Assembly (NCBI RefSeq): GCF_900105835.1
Contig: NZ_LT629783.1
Span: forward strand, 620,001-684,000
DNA length: 64,000 bases
Direction of reading: 5' to 3'
Source of the DNA: Pseudomonas fragi
GTDB taxonomy: Bacteria > Pseudomonadota > Gammaproteobacteria > Pseudomonadales > Pseudomonadaceae
Shown here in pieces: positions 37,358 to 48,471 of the stretch; position 1 is the first letter of the stretch, and every line of letters starts with the position of its first letter. A program made the position numbers and the translations under genes. Below the pieces are notes generated by a model, which did no database searches, had not been told where the DNA came from, and saw nothing but the letters and a program-made list of their open reading frames with translations.

Positions 37358-37755
37358 GCGCAGTTCCTGCGGGTACGTCGAGAATTGATGGTCAGCACCC
37401 CCAGAATGACCAGTGTCACTCCAAGGGTTTTTGAAAGGGTGAAGCTTTCATGGAATACCGGCAGGCTCGCCGCCAGCAGGTACACCAATGCATAGCTGAT
37501 ACTCAGCAGCGAATAGGCGCGGCCCAGCGGCAAGTCGCGCAGGGCCAGCAACCAGCACAGCATCGACAGGGCATACGCAACGATCGCGGCAAACACCACG
37601 GCCAAAGCCATCAGCGAGACATCGCCCTGGCTGATGGCGGCCAGCCATTGAGCCGGCTCAGGCAGGCGCGTCATGCTCCAGCGCATGCCCAGTTGGGCAC
37701 CACTGACCAGCAACACGCTGCCTGAAGCAAAAGCAAATCCACGGTACAGGCTCAT
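37354..37755 (-). CDS. arnF: ArnF, undecaprenyl-phosphate-aminoarabinose flippase subunit
   Basis: 133 residues from ATG 37755, overlapping the arnE stop by 4 nt. It has four hydrophobic helices of the small multidrug resistance type ([39 protein letters not shown]). With ArnE it flips undecaprenyl-phosphate-Ara4N to the periplasm. Confidence 0.9.
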   Translation of the reverse strand: MSLYRGFAFASGSVLLVSGAQLGMRWSMTRLPEPAQWLAAISQGDVSLMALAVVFAAIVAYALSMLCWLLALRDLPLGRAYSLLSISYALVYLLAASLPVFHESFTLSKTLGVTLVILGVLTINSRRTRRNCA

Positions 37756-38096
37756 GCGTGTTGCCCCAGCAAAACCACCCCGGCAATCACCAGCCCGACG
37801 CCCAACCAATGGCGCAGGTCGATGGTTTCCTTGAACAGGTAGCGGGCCACCAGGGTAATCAGTACAAAATTCAGGCTGAGCATCGGGTAGGCAACCCCGA
37901 CCTCAAGCCGTTGCAGCACCAGCAACCACACCAGCAAGCCCAAGCCCAGGCACAGCAGTGCCAGCCATAACCAGGGTGAGCGCAGTTTTTGCCCCACTCC
38001 GGTGTCAACCCCGCGCCAGCCTTCGACCGCGTACTTCTGGGCGATCTGGCCGGCACAGGTCAACAGGCATGCCAACAGCAATAGCGTCAGGGTCAT
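37752..38096 (-). CDS. arnE: ArnE, undecaprenyl-phosphate-aminoarabinose flippase subunit
   Basis: 114 residues with four membrane helices and the SMR/EamA-like core [19 protein letters not shown] near 66-84. It pairs with ArnF. It overlaps arnT upstream and arnF downstream by 4 nt each, showing tight translational coupling. Confidence 0.92.
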   Translation of the reverse strand: MTLTLLLLACLLTCAGQIAQKYAVEGWRGVDTGVGQKLRSPWLWLALLCLGLGLLVWLLVLQRLEVGVAYPMLSLNFVLITLVARYLFKETIDLRHWLGVGLVIAGVVLLGQHA

Positions 38097-39742
38097 GGAG
38101 CAATCTGCGGGTAAATCAGAATCACCATATTGCCTTCGTCATAGCGTTTGGCATCTTTGGGCAGCTCGTCCATTTCATGGCTTTCATCGCTGTCCTTGAC
38201 GCGCATCACCACGCCGACCGGGCCTTTGCGGCGGGCATCCGCCATCCACTGGCCCACTTCGGCCAGGCCAATGCTTTTGCCCTTGGCATCGTCGTAGGTC
38301 AGGCCGTACTTGACCTCACCCTGGGTGTTGTAGAGCGTCACGTCGGGGCGGCGCAGGCGCCAGGCCAGGGCAGAAGCGGCGCCCAGGTCGTTGCTGAGGA
38401 AGGTTTTGGCCTGGGACAGCTCATCCTTATGTTCAAGGACAAACTGGTCAGGCATTTTGTTGTGCACCACGCTGGTCGGCATGGCGGCTGGCAGCAGCAG
38501 TACCAGAACACCCATTGCCAGCGCCGGCGCAGCCCACATTTTCAACGGTTTGCTCAATGTCAGCAGGCCGGTGATGATCCACGTCAGCAGCACCACGACC
38601 AGCAGGGCCATATGCAGCGGTTCGTTGTCATAGAACGGCTGCTTGACCTGGAAGTACACCAGGGCCAGCAATGCCGCAATGCCGCCGATCAGGTTGAGCG
38701 CGCCATTAAAGCGCAGGGCGCTGGTTTTGGCCTGTTCAACCCGTTGTATCATCGCGTGGCCCAGCAGCAGCGCCAGCGGCAGCATGCACGGCATGATATA
38801 GGTCGGCAGCTTGCCCTTGCTCAGGCTGAACAAGCCCAACGGCAGCAGCAGCCACAGCAGCAGGAACACAATGCTTGCATGACGCTTGTTGTTCCAGGCG
38901 TCCTTGAAGGCAACCGGCAACAGGGCTGCCCAGGGCAGGCTGGAGACCACCAGCAGCGGCAGGTAGAACCACCACGGGCGACCGTGCTGGGCGTCGTCAC
39001 CGGCAAAGCGGCGGATATGCTCGTGCCAGAAGAAGAAACGCCAGTAGTCAGGCTCCTGGGCGTGTACTGCCAGCACCCACGGCAGCGAGACAATGGCCGC
39101 TACCAGCATGGCCACCAGGCCGTATTTGACCAGCTCCAGGAAGCGCTTTTGCCACAGCATGTAGGGCAGGGCAATCAGTACCGGCAGCAGCAGGGCCAAG
39201 AAGCCCTTGGTCATAAAGCCCATGCCGCAGGCAAAACCCAGTACCGCCCAACTGATCAGGCGATCACGGCTGGAGCTGCTGTCGACGGCAAACCACAGCG
39301 CTACCATACTCAGGTTGACCCACAGGGTGAACTGCGGATCGAGGTTGGAATAACCCGCCTGGCCGGCAATCAGGCCAAAGGTCATGTACACCAGGGCACA
39401 GGCAAAGCTCTTGCGCGGGTCATTCCACAGGCGGCGGGCCACGGCATAGGCCAGGAACACGCTCAAGCCGGTGGCAATGGCCGAGGCAATACGCACACCG
39501 AACAGGTTTTCGCCAAAAATGGCCTGGCCGATGGCAATCATCCAGTAACCGGCAATCGGCTTCTCGAAGTAGCGCAGGTCCATGAAGTGCGGCGTGACCC
39601 AGTTGCCATCGATCAGGATTTGCTGGCCGATCTGTGCATAGCGCGTTTCGTCAGGGATCCACAGGCCGTGGGTACCCAGCGGCAACAGGTAAAAGGCGAT
39701 AAAGGCCAGAACCAGCAGCGGTATTGTCCAGCGTGACGTCAT
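38093..39742 (-). CDS. arnT: ArnT, lipid A 4-amino-4-deoxy-L-arabinose transferase
   Basis: 549 residues, about 12 hydrophobic segments. The first periplasmic loop holds [14 protein letters not shown] with the catalytic-type Asp-Glu, then a [10 protein letters not shown] motif near 53-62. ArnT moves Ara4N from undecaprenyl phosphate to lipid A, giving resistance to polymyxin and cationic peptides. Length and neighbours match the family. Confidence 0.94.
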   Translation of the reverse strand: MTSRWTIPLLVLAFIAFYLLPLGTHGLWIPDETRYAQIGQQILIDGNWVTPHFMDLRYFEKPIAGYWMIAIGQAIFGENLFGVRIASAIATGLSVFLAYAVARRLWNDPRKSFACALVYMTFGLIAGQAGYSNLDPQFTLWVNLSMVALWFAVDSSSSRDRLISWAVLGFACGMGFMTKGFLALLLPVLIALPYMLWQKRFLELVKYGLVAMLVAAIVSLPWVLAVHAQEPDYWRFFFWHEHIRRFAGDDAQHGRPWWFYLPLLVVSSLPWAALLPVAFKDAWNNKRHASIVFLLLWLLLPLGLFSLSKGKLPTYIMPCMLPLALLLGHAMIQRVEQAKTSALRFNGALNLIGGIAALLALVYFQVKQPFYDNEPLHMALLVVVLLTWIITGLLTLSKPLKMWAAPALAMGVLVLLLPAAMPTSVVHNKMPDQFVLEHKDELSQAKTFLSNDLGAASALAWRLRRPDVTLYNTQGEVKYGLTYDDAKGKSIGLAEVGQWMADARRKGPVGVVMRVKDSDESHEMDELPKDAKRYDEGNMVILIYPQIAP

Positions 39743-40623
39743 GGCTTCTGCACTCCCAACCAGCCTTCTCGGCCTTCCAGTACGCCACGGCTCAACTGCC
39801 CGGCGGGCAGGCTGTCGAGGTCGGCGGGGAGCAGGTCGCGCAGGGGGTGAAAGTGAATGTCTCGCGCACGGGCTTGCGCCAGCAATTGACGGAAGTCGTT
39901 GGCCATTAGAATCCCTTCTACTTCAGCGTGAATGGTGTACGCATTCAGCTTTTGCGGGCTGAAGCGATCAAGAATGAATGAATTGAAGTCGGCGGCACTC
40001 AGCTCTGGCCCGACCACTTCATCGAACGTGGGTAAATCCACAGGGATTTGCGGCGCGCCCAGCCTGCCGTCGGCCAACCTTGGCCGAAACAGACTGTGCC
40101 CGCGGCAATCACTGTTGTAGCGAAAACCAAAGGTTTCCTTGGCCTGGACCACGCGTTCGTCAGCACGCCAACCGGCGGCGGCCGAGCATTCGACAGCCTC
40201 CCCGGTGATGTCGCTCAGGGTGTCGACACCCCGGCGGATCTGGTCGATCAGCTGCGCTTCGCTCCAGCGTGCGGTGTTGGCCTGCCAGCCGTGGTGATCC
40301 CAGGCGTGCAGGCCGACCTCATGGCCAGCGGCCAGGGTCTGGCGCATCAAGTGCCCCAGATCCTTGCCGATCGGTTTGCCCGGCCAGGCGGTGCCGGCGA
40401 GCAAAATATCCCAGCCATAAAGGCTGGCGGCCTTGGAGCGCATCATTTTCCAAAAGAACTGGGGCTTGATCAGCCGCCATAAATGGCGACCCATGTTGTC
40501 GGGCCCCACGCTGAAAAAAAACGTGGCCTTGATCTGGGCTTCGTCGAGCAGCTCGAGTAACCGCGGAACCCCCTCACGGGTTCCGCGGTATGTGTCGACA
40601 TCAATGCGTAGTCCAGCTTGCAT
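39739..40623 (-). CDS. arnD: ArnD, 4-deoxy-4-formamidoarabinose-phosphoundecaprenol deformylase
   Basis: 294 residues of NodB-type polysaccharide deacetylase fold. The metal Asp lies in [10 protein letters not shown] (residues 6-15), and [14 protein letters not shown] (near 96-109) gives the two metal His. It removes the formyl group from the lipid-linked sugar. Its ATG overlaps the arnA stop (TGATG). Confidence 0.93.
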   Translation of the reverse strand: MQAGLRIDVDTYRGTREGVPRLLELLDEAQIKATFFFSVGPDNMGRHLWRLIKPQFFWKMMRSKAASLYGWDILLAGTAWPGKPIGKDLGHLMRQTLAAGHEVGLHAWDHHGWQANTARWSEAQLIDQIRRGVDTLSDITGEAVECSAAAGWRADERVVQAKETFGFRYNSDCRGHSLFRPRLADGRLGAPQIPVDLPTFDEVVGPELSAADFNSFILDRFSPQKLNAYTIHAEVEGILMANDFRQLLAQARARDIHFHPLRDLLPADLDSLPAGQLSRGVLEGREGWLGVQKP

Positions 40624-42614
40624 CAGCGTTTTTCCGCGATTTCTACCATGGCTTCACGCAGGAAGAAGTCCAGGGTCTTGCCAATGGTTTCGCTCAGTTC
40701 TGTGGTCGGCGTCCAGTCGATCAGGCGACGGGCGTTTTCCACGCTTGGCTTGCGATGGCTGACGTCCTGGTAGCCAGTGCCGTAGAACGACTGGCTTTCA
40801 ACATCACGGAAACCGGCAAACGGCGGGAAGTTGTCACGCAGCGGGTGCGCTTCGAACTGACGCAGCAATTCTTCGCCCAGTTGACGAATGCTGGCTTCGT
40901 TGTCCGGGTTGCCGATGTTGATGATCTGGCCGTCGCACTTGCCACCCTTGTTGTCGATGATGCGTGCCAGGGCTTCGATGCCGTCGGCCACGTCGGTGAA
41001 GCAGCGTTTTTGTTCGCCGCCGTCTACCAGACGGATCGGGGTGCCTTCCACCAGGTGCAGGATCAATTGGGTGATGGCGCGCGAGCTGCCAACCCGTGCC
41101 GAGTCCAGGCGGTCAAGACGCGGGCCCATCCAGTTGAACGGACGGAACAGGGTGAACTTCAGGCCTTTCTGGCCGTAGGCCCAGATTACGCGGTCCAGCA
41201 GCTGCTTGGAGACCGAGTAGATCCAGCGTTGCTTGTTGATCGGGCCAACGATCAGGTTGGAGGTGTCTTCGTCGAAGTTCTTGTCCTGGCACATGCCATA
41301 CACTTCGGATGTGGACGGGAAGATCACGCGCTTGTTGTACTTGACGCAGTAGCGCACCAGCTTGAGGTTTTCCTCGAAGTCCAGTTCGAATACGCGCAAC
41401 GGGTTGCGGGTGTATTCGATTGGCGTGGCGATCGCCACCAGCGGCAGGACCACGTCGCACTTCTTGATGTGGTATTCGATCCACTCGGTGTGGATGCTGA
41501 TGTCGCCTTCCACGAAGTGGAAGTTGGGGTGGCTGCGCAGGCGGTCGATGGCGTCGGAGCCGATGTCCAGGCCATACACTTCGTACTGGTCGTCCTGCAG
41601 CAGGCGCTCGGACAAGTGGTTACCGATAAAGCCGTTGACACCCAGGATCAGCACGCGGGTGCGGCGTGCCGGGCGGCCGGACTCAGCGCCACGCAGGCGC
41701 GAACCTTCCACCAGGCCCAGCTCGCGGGCCAGTTGCGGGCCGCTCAGATACAGGCCATTGTCATTGCGCTGGCCGGCAGTGATGACCAGCGAGTCTGTGC
41801 CGCAGGCAATGCGCAGCGGGTCGCAACTGATGACCTGGCCAGGTGCATGGCCCTGGTTGCCGGCAACCACTTCGGCGCCCCAGACGATCAGCTTGTGCTC
41901 GCCCACGGCGCAGAAGGCGCCCGGGTACGGTTGAGTGACAGCGCGCACCAGGTTGAACAGTTCTTCAGCCGGGCGGGTCCATTGCAGCAGGCCGTCAGCC
42001 GGAGTGCGGCGACCGAAATAGGTGGCCTTGGATTCGTCCTGCGGGGTTTCGGTCAGCTTGCCTTGCGGCAGCAGCGGCAGGGCCTCGGCCAGCAGTTGGG
42101 CAGCGGTTTCGCGCAGCTTGGCGTGCAGGGTCAGGGCGGTATCCGAGCGTTCGATGCTGATGCGCTGCTGGGCCAGGATGTCACCCGCGTCGGCGCGCTT
42201 GACCATGCGGTGCAGGGTAACGCCGGTTTCGGTTTCGCCGTTGACCAGCACCCAGTTGGCCGGTGCGCGGCCACGGTAGCGCGGCAGCAGCGAACCGTGC
42301 AGGTTGAAGGCGCCCTTGCTGACGCTGGCCAGCAGCTCTTCGCCCAGCAGGTTGCGGTAGTAGAACGAGAAAATGTAATCGGCGTTCAGTTTGCGGATAC
42401 GTTCGATCCACAACGGGTGGTTGGCGTCTTCAGGGGCGTGGACCGGGATGCCTTTACGCGCACACAGTTGCGCGACGGAACCGTAGAAGTTGTTTTCCTT
42501 GGGGTCGTCAGCATGGGTGAACACAGCAGAAATTTCATAGCCTGCACTGAGCAAGGCTTCGATGCCTGTGCAGCCAATATCGTGATAGGCGAAAACAACG
42601 GCTTTCAAACTCAT
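40623..42614 (-). CDS. arnA: ArnA, bifunctional UDP-glucuronate decarboxylase / UDP-Ara4N formyltransferase
   Basis: 663 residues. The N-terminal formyltransferase (about 1-300) carries [18 protein letters not shown], with the catalytic His. The C-terminal dehydrogenase (about 315-663) carries [16 protein letters not shown] and [10 protein letters not shown], with the Tyr-x3-Lys in [11 protein letters not shown]. Both halves are intact. The two reactions bracket the ArnB aminotransferase step, which has no gene here. Confidence 0.95.
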   Translation of the reverse strand: MSLKAVVFAYHDIGCTGIEALLSAGYEISAVFTHADDPKENNFYGSVAQLCARKGIPVHAPEDANHPLWIERIRKLNADYIFSFYYRNLLGEELLASVSKGAFNLHGSLLPRYRGRAPANWVLVNGETETGVTLHRMVKRADAGDILAQQRISIERSDTALTLHAKLRETAAQLLAEALPLLPQGKLTETPQDESKATYFGRRTPADGLLQWTRPAEELFNLVRAVTQPYPGAFCAVGEHKLIVWGAEVVAGNQGHAPGQVISCDPLRIACGTDSLVITAGQRNDNGLYLSGPQLARELGLVEGSRLRGAESGRPARRTRVLILGVNGFIGNHLSERLLQDDQYEVYGLDIGSDAIDRLRSHPNFHFVEGDISIHTEWIEYHIKKCDVVLPLVAIATPIEYTRNPLRVFELDFEENLKLVRYCVKYNKRVIFPSTSEVYGMCQDKNFDEDTSNLIVGPINKQRWIYSVSKQLLDRVIWAYGQKGLKFTLFRPFNWMGPRLDRLDSARVGSSRAITQLILHLVEGTPIRLVDGGEQKRCFTDVADGIEALARIIDNKGGKCDGQIINIGNPDNEASIRQLGEELLRQFEAHPLRDNFPPFAGFRDVESQSFYGTGYQDVSHRKPSVENARRLIDWTPTTELSETIGKTLDFFLREAMVEIAEKR

Positions 42615-43624
42615 GATTGGACCTGTGTCGAAGTAGAAGAAGTCGGGGTGCTAGTTGTAACCGAAGAAGTTGCAGGTTCGGCGCGCACGATTTTCTCGAT
42701 GAAGAACCGTGGCCGTGCGCGAACATCGCTGTACATGCGGCCCAGGTATTCACCCAGAAGGCCCATGCCGATAAATTGGCCACCGGTAAAAACGAAGAGC
42801 ACCGCAAACAGCACGAAAGTGCCGTCGCCTGCCCAGCTTGCACCGAAGATCAGCCGCAACATGATCAGCGCGACAGCGAACAGCGCGCCCAGTGCAGCCA
42901 TGCTGAAACCGATGATGCTCAGCAGGCGCAGGGGGGTGGTGGTCATGCAGGTGATCAGGTCGAACATCAGGTTGATCAGGCGCATGGCGCTGTACTTGGA
43001 GTCGCCGTGCTCACGCTCGGCGTGCTCGACCAGCACCTCGGTGGTGTGGCGGGCAAAGCTGTTGGCCAGGATCGGGATAAAGGTGCTGCGCTCGCGGCAG
43101 GCCAGCATGGCGTCGACGATGCTGCGGCGATAGGCGCGCAGCATGCAGCCGTAGTCGCTCATGGCAACCCCGGTGGAGCGCTGCACGGCCAGGTTGATCA
43201 GGCGTGAAGGCCAGCGGCGCCAGGCAGAGTCCTGACGGTTGTTACGTACCGTACCCACCACGTCGTAGCCCAGTGCAGCCTGTGCCACCAGCCGTGGAAT
43301 TTCCTCCGGCGGGTTTTGCAGGTCGGCATCCAGGGTGATCACCACGTCGCCTTTGGAATGCTCAAAGCCGGCCATGATTGCGGCATGCTGGCCGTAGTTG
43401 CGGTTGAGGATCACGGCAACCACCGGGCTGCCTTCACGCGCGGCGGCGTCTTCGAGGATTTGCGCCGATTTGTCCCGGCTGCCATCGTCGACCAGGACGA
43501 TTTCATAGGCCTGGCTCAATTGGGCGCAGGCGGCTTCGGTGCGGCGCAAGAGTTCGGGAAGGCTTTCTTCTTCGTTGTAGACCGGAATGACGATCGACAC
43601 ACACTGGATTGGGTAGGGTTTCAA
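42611..43624 (-). CDS. arnC: ArnC, undecaprenyl-phosphate 4-deoxy-4-formamido-L-arabinose transferase
   Basis: A GT2 enzyme of 337 residues from TTG 43624, chosen because the product then starts [20 protein letters not shown] like known ArnC and GGAA lies about 8 bases upstream; a GTG at 43690 would add an unmatched leader. The DDGS (about 48) and DADLQNPPE (about 100) motifs and two C-terminal membrane helices are present. It is the first gene of the run; arnB, its usual upstream partner, is missing. Confidence 0.92.
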   Translation of the reverse strand: MKPYPIQCVSIVIPVYNEEESLPELLRRTEAACAQLSQAYEIVLVDDGSRDKSAQILEDAAAREGSPVVAVILNRNYGQHAAIMAGFEHSKGDVVITLDADLQNPPEEIPRLVAQAALGYDVVGTVRNNRQDSAWRRWPSRLINLAVQRSTGVAMSDYGCMLRAYRRSIVDAMLACRERSTFIPILANSFARHTTEVLVEHAEREHGDSKYSAMRLINLMFDLITCMTTTPLRLLSIIGFSMAALGALFAVALIMLRLIFGASWAGDGTFVLFAVLFVFTGGQFIGMGLLGEYLGRMYSDVRARPRFFIEKIVRAEPATSSVTTSTPTSSTSTQVQS

Positions 43625-44040
43625 GGTATTCGTTCCAGTCAGTTTCAATGGCACAAGACGACATGTCTTTGTTGACCAAACTCGGGGCACTGCAAAGACT
43701 CTGGCCCTTTACGAGTAAAGCCGTTTTTTAACAAAGGTAAAGTCGTTCTAAAGCGTTATCTACATGATTTTGTTGCAAACTCTTCGGGCTTTGCCTGATG
43801 GGCTGTTGCATACGTTAAACGCCTCCTTGTGAAAAACCTATGAAAGTTGGATCAACAGCGCGTCCTTTCTAAACGCTAGACAGGTGCTATTCAGGAAAGT
43901 AATTACAGTACCCAAAGTTTGCATGACAGTACGATAGTGGTTTTCATGAATCAGAAGATTCTTACATTGCTTGAACGATTTTGAACAGTGACCTGGCGCA
44001 GGTTTTAAACTCTGTGAGTAATAAATACGGGAATAATGGC
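43625..44040. other. Intergenic region upstream of arnC
   Basis: Over 400 bases of AT-rich DNA without a recognisable gene. It should hold the arn promoter. A small stem CTTTAC-ga-GTAAAG lies at about 43716-43729, followed on the plus strand by TTTTTT. No arnB remnant was seen in either strand. Confidence 0.5.
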
Positions 44041-44090
44041 ACAGCGCCAACCTGCGGATATGTGACGTAAGTCACATCGGTTGGCGCTGT
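44041..44090. promoter_or_regulatory. Nested palindrome containing a consensus CRP/Vfr site
   Basis: Outer arms ACAGCGCCAACC (44041-44052) and GGTTGGCGCTGT (44079-44090) enclose TGTGA-CGTAAG-TCACA at 44061-44076, an exact match to the CRP consensus TGTGA-N6-TCACA. It lies 14 nt past the efeM stop and about 440 nt upstream of arnC. The outer repeat may also form a terminator-like hairpin, but no T run follows on the minus strand. Confidence 0.6.
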
Positions 44091-44103
44091 AAAAAGCCTT
44101 GAA

Positions 44104-44928
44104 TCAGTTCAAGCCAAGCTTGCCGCGCAGGGTCGACAGGTCTTCAGCCAGGGTATTGACCGGTCCGACAAGGGCCTTGCGGTCGTTTTCCTTGACCTTG
44201 TCGTAGGTCTCAAAACCGCCATCGGCGGTTTTGTATTTGGCCAGGATGGAGTTCACCGTGGCGAAGTTTTTATCCACCTTGGCAGCAAAAGCCTTGTCGC
44301 TTTGCTCGATTTGCGTGCGGAACAGGTCAAAGATTTTTTTCGCGCCGTCGACGTTGCCCTGGAAGTCATACAGGTCGGTGTGGCTGTAACGGTCTTCCTC
44401 GCCGGAAATCTTGGTAGCGGCCACTTCTTCCATCAGCGCAGCGGCACCGCCCACGACTTTCTCTGGCGGGAAGGTCAGCCCGGCCACGCGGGCTTGCAGG
44501 TCCTTGACGTCGCTGTTCAGGCCGTCCGCGAGCTTGTCGAGGCCCTGGGTGCTGTTCTGCGCGAACAAACTGTATTCGATGCGGTGAAAACCGGTGAAAT
44601 CGAGTGCGGTGACGCCTTTTTCGTGGTCATCGACCCGTGAGTCTATCGAGGCGTCAAGGTCGCTGAACAGCTCGGCAATTGGCTCGATCGACTCGTAGTA
44701 CACCCGGGTTGGCGCATAGAGTTTCTTCGCCGTGGCCAGGTCACCTTTTTTCACTGCATCGGTGAATTTTTGCGTGTTGCTGGCCAGTTCATCCAGTTGT
44801 TCGGTGACGTAGATCTTGTAGTCCGACACAGGTTGCACCAGGTCCAGTGGCGCAGTGGCGGCCAATGCCGAGAGCGGGGTGTGGAGCAAGCCCAGGGCCA
44901 GGAACAGCGCGAGCGGGGTCTTCTTCAT
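44104..44928 (-). CDS. efeM: EfeM-like periplasmic M75/imelysin protein
   Basis: 274 residues with a signal peptide (about 1-24). The M75/EfeO C-domain motif HRIEYSLF (near 115-122) and the later [14 protein letters not shown] are present. Unlike EfeO it lacks an N-terminal cupredoxin domain. Such short proteins bind metal in the periplasm. It is the last gene of the efe run, 26 bases after efeB. Confidence 0.88.
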   Translation of the reverse strand: MKKTPLALFLALGLLHTPLSALAATAPLDLVQPVSDYKIYVTEQLDELASNTQKFTDAVKKGDLATAKKLYAPTRVYYESIEPIAELFSDLDASIDSRVDDHEKGVTALDFTGFHRIEYSLFAQNSTQGLDKLADGLNSDVKDLQARVAGLTFPPEKVVGGAAALMEEVAATKISGEEDRYSHTDLYDFQGNVDGAKKIFDLFRTQIEQSDKAFAAKVDKNFATVNSILAKYKTADGGFETYDKVKENDRKALVGPVNTLAEDLSTLRGKLGLN

Positions 44929-44954
44929 GGGACTTTTTCCGGTGAGGTTAAGGT

Positions 44955-46265
44955 TCAGGTGCGTGTTGCAGCTTCAAGCAGCGAGCGGCCGATAAAATCC
45001 TGCCCGTCGCGTACACCCGGCAGGGTGAAGAAATAGCCGCCCCCTACAGGCTTGAGGTATTCCTCCAGCGGCTCGCCGTTGAGGCGGGTTTGCACGGCGA
45101 TAAAGCCTTGCTCCAGGTCGCGCTGGTAGCAAATGAACAGCAGGCCCATGTCCAGCTGGCCGTTTTTGTTGACGCCATTGGAGTAATTGAACGGCCGGCG
45201 CAGGATCAGGCTGTTGCGCGTTTGCGCGGTGCGCGGGTTGGCCAGGCGGATATGGGCGTCGAGCTTGGTTAGCTTGCCGTGGGGGTCCTTGCTGTAATCC
45301 GGTACGTCGGTTTCCCGAGTCCCGTCCATAGGAGCGCCGCTGGCCTTGGTGCGGCCAAAGATGCTTTCCTGTTCCTGCAGCGGGGTGCGGTCCCAGCGTT
45401 CAACGAAATTGCGGATGATGCGCACCGCCTGATAGCTGCCATTGACTGCCCACTGCAGTTCGTCGCTGCCGGGCTGGACCCAGACAATCTGGTTCATGGC
45501 CGTGTTGTCGTTGGAGTCGGGGTTGGCCGAGCCGTCACGAAAACCCAGGAAGTTACGGGCACTTTGCGCCGGTTCACCGGGCTTGGCCGGGGCTTGGGGC
45601 GGCACGGTGCCTTCCTGTTTCCAGCGCACCAGCAGCAGGTCAGGCAGGTTTTTTACAATGTCGCGCAAGGCGTGGATATTGGTGTCCGCGGTATTGGCGC
45701 AAAACTGCAGGCTCAAGTCGCCGTGGCACTGGGCCGGATCCAGGGCATCGTTGGGGAAGCCTTGCATGCGGCTGAGGCGCTTGGGCTTTACCCTGGACAG
45801 GCCAAACCGCTCATCGAACAGGGACTCGCCCACGGATACGGTGATGGTCAGGTTGTCCGGGGTGACCACCGGGCCCAGGATGCCCGAGTCCACGGGCGGC
45901 AGCTTGGGGTCGACCTGGGCGACCGGCCCGCCTTTTACCAGAAAGGCGATGCGCTCATTGAGGGTGCGCAGCAGGCGTTCGAGGTCTTCGCGGTTCGTGG
46001 CCAACACATCAAAGGCCACCAGCATGCCTGCGGCCGGGCGCGGGGTGACGATGCCGTTCTGGTGCAGGCCGTAAAAGTCGTGGTGGTCCTGGGTCTTGTC
46101 GCTGCTGGGGGCCTGGGCGACCTGCGCATTGCCGGGGTTGCTGGCGGCCAGGGCCGGGCAGCTTAGCGCACCGCCGGCCAGGGCGGCACCGGCGACGCCC
46201 ATGCCCATGAGAATGCGCCGGCGCTGAAGGTTGAACTCGTTCGGGGTGTGTTGTGAATCGCTCAT
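44955..46265 (-). CDS. efeB: EfeB, Tat-exported DyP-type haem peroxidase / deferrochelatase
   Basis: 436 residues. A twin-arginine signal ([18 protein letters not shown]) begins near residue 14. The DyP distal motif GFRDGSANP is near residue 248 and the C-terminal [13 protein letters not shown] matches EfeB. It oxidises ferrous iron or releases iron from haem in the periplasm to feed EfeU. Confidence 0.93.
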   Translation of the reverse strand: MSDSQHTPNEFNLQRRRILMGMGVAGAALAGGALSCPALAASNPGNAQVAQAPSSDKTQDHHDFYGLHQNGIVTPRPAAGMLVAFDVLATNREDLERLLRTLNERIAFLVKGGPVAQVDPKLPPVDSGILGPVVTPDNLTITVSVGESLFDERFGLSRVKPKRLSRMQGFPNDALDPAQCHGDLSLQFCANTADTNIHALRDIVKNLPDLLLVRWKQEGTVPPQAPAKPGEPAQSARNFLGFRDGSANPDSNDNTAMNQIVWVQPGSDELQWAVNGSYQAVRIIRNFVERWDRTPLQEQESIFGRTKASGAPMDGTRETDVPDYSKDPHGKLTKLDAHIRLANPRTAQTRNSLILRRPFNYSNGVNKNGQLDMGLLFICYQRDLEQGFIAVQTRLNGEPLEEYLKPVGGGYFFTLPGVRDGQDFIGRSLLEAATRT

Positions 46266-46282
46266 GTGCGTCTCGTCTGCAA

Positions 46283-47476
46283 TTACAGGCCGCTAAGGCC
46301 GAGGGCGGGATCGATTCCATCGAGTGCATCGGCCAGAGCCTTGGCCTTGTGACTGATTTGCTGGCGTTGCCCGGCATTGACCGTGTCGTAGGTGTTGAAG
46401 CCCTGCGCCGTTTTCAAACCGTCGAGCTCGGCGTCCAGCGCTGCACTGGCGTCATCAATGGTGCGCAGCAGATCGGCATTGTTCTTGGTCAACAGGGGGC
46501 GCAGCAGATCGACCACTTTGTGCGTTACCTGCAGGTTGGCGGCAAAGCCATTGAGGTCGATATGGCTGTAGCGTTCCTCTTCACCGCTGCCGGCACGGGT
46601 ATCGGCCAGATTGTGCAGGGTGCGGGCGACGATGCTGACCAGTTGCTCGGGCGGCAGCGACTGGGCCAGCAACTGTTGCTTGAGCAGTACGCTATTGGCC
46701 TGCAACTGTTGCGCAATGGGCGTCAGGCCCTGGGTACTGCGCTGCTCGAACAGGCCGTACTCAAGGCGGTGGAAGCCGATAAAGCCCGGGTCCTGTTCGC
46801 GTTTTTCGAAATAGTCGGCGCGGGCGTTGATGCTGTTGTCCAGTTCGGCCAGGCGCTGTGCTGCCGGGGCCAGGCGCTGGTACGCCTCGCGAGCCGGTAC
46901 ATACAAGGCTTGGGCCTGAGCCAGGTCGCCTGTGGCAATGGCCTGGGACAGAGCATCAACGGCCTTGATCAGGGCATTGCCCTGGCTGCTCAGGTAAACC
47001 CGGAACTCCGACAGCGGGCCAATAAATGCCACCATGGCCGGCCGTGCCCTGGCGCTGGCTTCGGACGCTGCGGTTGGGGTTACATGCAGGGTGCCGCGTG
47101 GATTGCTGAGCAGGCCGCAGGTGATCGCGTAGTCGCCGGGGGCGAGTGTGGCGTTGATCACCTGGCTCAGGCCCGGGGCGATATTTTCCCGTTCTTCGAC
47201 CACCAGCACGCCGTCGAGAATTTCCCATTCCACTGCGCGTTCGGAGGCATTGACGATACGAAAGCTGTTAAAGCCGGCAGGTACCGTCAGTGCGTTGGGT
47301 TCGCAACTGTGGGGGTTGATGGTCACGGTGACTTCATTGCCGTGAACCTTGCGCTTGGCCGCAGCCAGTTGCGAGGCGTAGTAGAACAACCCGCCGGCCG
47401 CGATCATCACGATCACCGAGCCGGCCACCGCCCAGCGCAAGGCGCGTGGCGGTGTACCGCTTGCAGGGGTAGGCAT
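46283..47476 (-). CDS. efeO: EfeO, periplasmic iron-binding protein with cupredoxin domain
   Basis: 397 residues. An N-terminal membrane helix (about 14-34) is followed by a cupredoxin domain (about 45-135) whose TCGLLSNPRG segment carries the Cys, then an M75 domain with HRLEYGLF near 225. EfeO is the partner of the EfeU permease, binding Fe and perhaps Cu. The sequence RYSHIDLNGF parallels EfeM, showing the two share the M75 fold. Confidence 0.92.
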   Translation of the reverse strand: MPTPASGTPPRALRWAVAGSVIVMIAAGGLFYYASQLAAAKRKVHGNEVTVTINPHSCEPNALTVPAGFNSFRIVNASERAVEWEILDGVLVVEERENIAPGLSQVINATLAPGDYAITCGLLSNPRGTLHVTPTAASEASARARPAMVAFIGPLSEFRVYLSSQGNALIKAVDALSQAIATGDLAQAQALYVPAREAYQRLAPAAQRLAELDNSINARADYFEKREQDPGFIGFHRLEYGLFEQRSTQGLTPIAQQLQANSVLLKQQLLAQSLPPEQLVSIVARTLHNLADTRAGSGEEERYSHIDLNGFAANLQVTHKVVDLLRPLLTKNNADLLRTIDDASAALDAELDGLKTAQGFNTYDTVNAGQRQQISHKAKALADALDGIDPALGLSGL

Positions 47477-47484
47477 GCTTGACC

Positions 47485-48327
47485 TTATGGGGTTGTGACT
47501 GAAGAAGAGTGGGCGGTCTTGGGCGGTGCCGGCGAGCGAAAGAACATCACCAGCGTCACGACCAGATAAATCACATAAGCACCGAGCACGCTGACCGTGG
47601 GGGCGTCCTGGTAGCCGAACATCCCGGCGAGCACCGAGCCCAGCGGGCCATCCATCGGCAGGTGGGCACTGATGTCAAAGACCACGTCTTGCCAGTGGTT
47701 CCACAAGCCTGCCTCGTGCAGGGCCTGCACCGAATTGGCCAGGATGCCAGCGGCGACCACGAGGATAAACAGCCCGGTCCAGCGGAAAAACAGACCGAGA
47801 TTAAGACGCATGCTGCCGCTGTAGATGGCAAAGCCCACGCCAATCGCCAGGATCAGCCCGAGCAGGGCGCCAATCGGTGCGCCGGGGCCTTCGCTTTGCT
47901 GGAAAACAGCGAGCAGGAAAAACACGGTTTCGAGCCCTTCGCGGGCGACGGCGAAGAAGACCATTGCGATCAAGGCCGTGACCTGATGCTTGGAGCCGGC
48001 GAGAGCGTGGTCGAGGGAGGTGTGCAACGAGTGTTTGATCGAGCGGGCGACCTTGCGCATCCAGAACACCATTGAGCTGAGAATGCCGACGGCGACAAGG
48101 CCGACAATGCCTTCAAACAGTTCCTGCTGCTTTTGCGGGAATTCGGCGCTCATCAACTCCAGCCCACCGCCCACCAGCAACGACAGGGCGGCAGCGAGGA
48201 AGACCCCGATCCATACAGCGGGCATCCATTGCCCACGACCGGTTTGCTTGAGATAACTGGCAATGATGCCGACGATAAGCGCGGCCTCAATCCCTTCGCG
48301 CAGCATGATCAGAAATGGAACCAGCAT
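47485..48327 (-). CDS. efeU: EfeU, FTR1-family ferric/ferrous iron permease
   Basis: 280 residues with seven hydrophobic helices. The two Arg-Glu-x-x-Glu motifs of FTR1 permeases are present: REGIEA at residues 10-15 and REGLET near 147-152. It is the first gene of efeUOBM. A perfect inverted repeat lies 16-41 bases upstream of its ATG. Confidence 0.94.
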   Translation of the reverse strand: MLVPFLIMLREGIEAALIVGIIASYLKQTGRGQWMPAVWIGVFLAAALSLLVGGGLELMSAEFPQKQQELFEGIVGLVAVGILSSMVFWMRKVARSIKHSLHTSLDHALAGSKHQVTALIAMVFFAVAREGLETVFFLLAVFQQSEGPGAPIGALLGLILAIGVGFAIYSGSMRLNLGLFFRWTGLFILVVAAGILANSVQALHEAGLWNHWQDVVFDISAHLPMDGPLGSVLAGMFGYQDAPTVSVLGAYVIYLVVTLVMFFRSPAPPKTAHSSSVTTP

Positions 48328-48343
48328 GGTGGGCTACCGCGTC

Positions 48344-48369
48344 ACAAATTAGATAGGGTGCTAATTTGT
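48344..48369. promoter_or_regulatory. Candidate operator upstream of efeU
   Basis: A perfect 9-bp inverted repeat ACAAATTAG / CTAATTTGT with an 8-nt spacer, just before the efeU start. It is not a good Fur box, so another regulator may bind, or Fur may bind the neighbouring A/T-rich DNA further upstream. Confidence 0.5.
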
Positions 48370-48471
48370 AACATATTGATACGTATTGCCAAACAAGAAT
48401 CGATTGCATTTGCTGAACGGTAGCTGAACGAAGATGGGTGTGTCTATTCAGCTTTTGTGGGGGAGGTCTGC

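Noticed and set aside
37958..39736. A 592-codon plus-strand frame
   Set aside because: Antisense to arnT; Gln/His-rich shadow with no domain.
40590..43133. An 847-codon plus-strand frame across arnD, arnA and arnC
   Set aside because: The opposite strand carries three intact, well-known genes; the frame is low-complexity and matches no family.
43838..44050. A 70-codon minus-strand frame between arnC and efeM
   Set aside because: No ribosome binding site and no similarity; it also overlaps the palindrome at 44041-44090.
48330..48420. A Fur box upstream of efeU
   Set aside because: The best stretch on the minus strand (GCAAATGCAATCGATTCTT) has too many mismatches to the Fur consensus to call.
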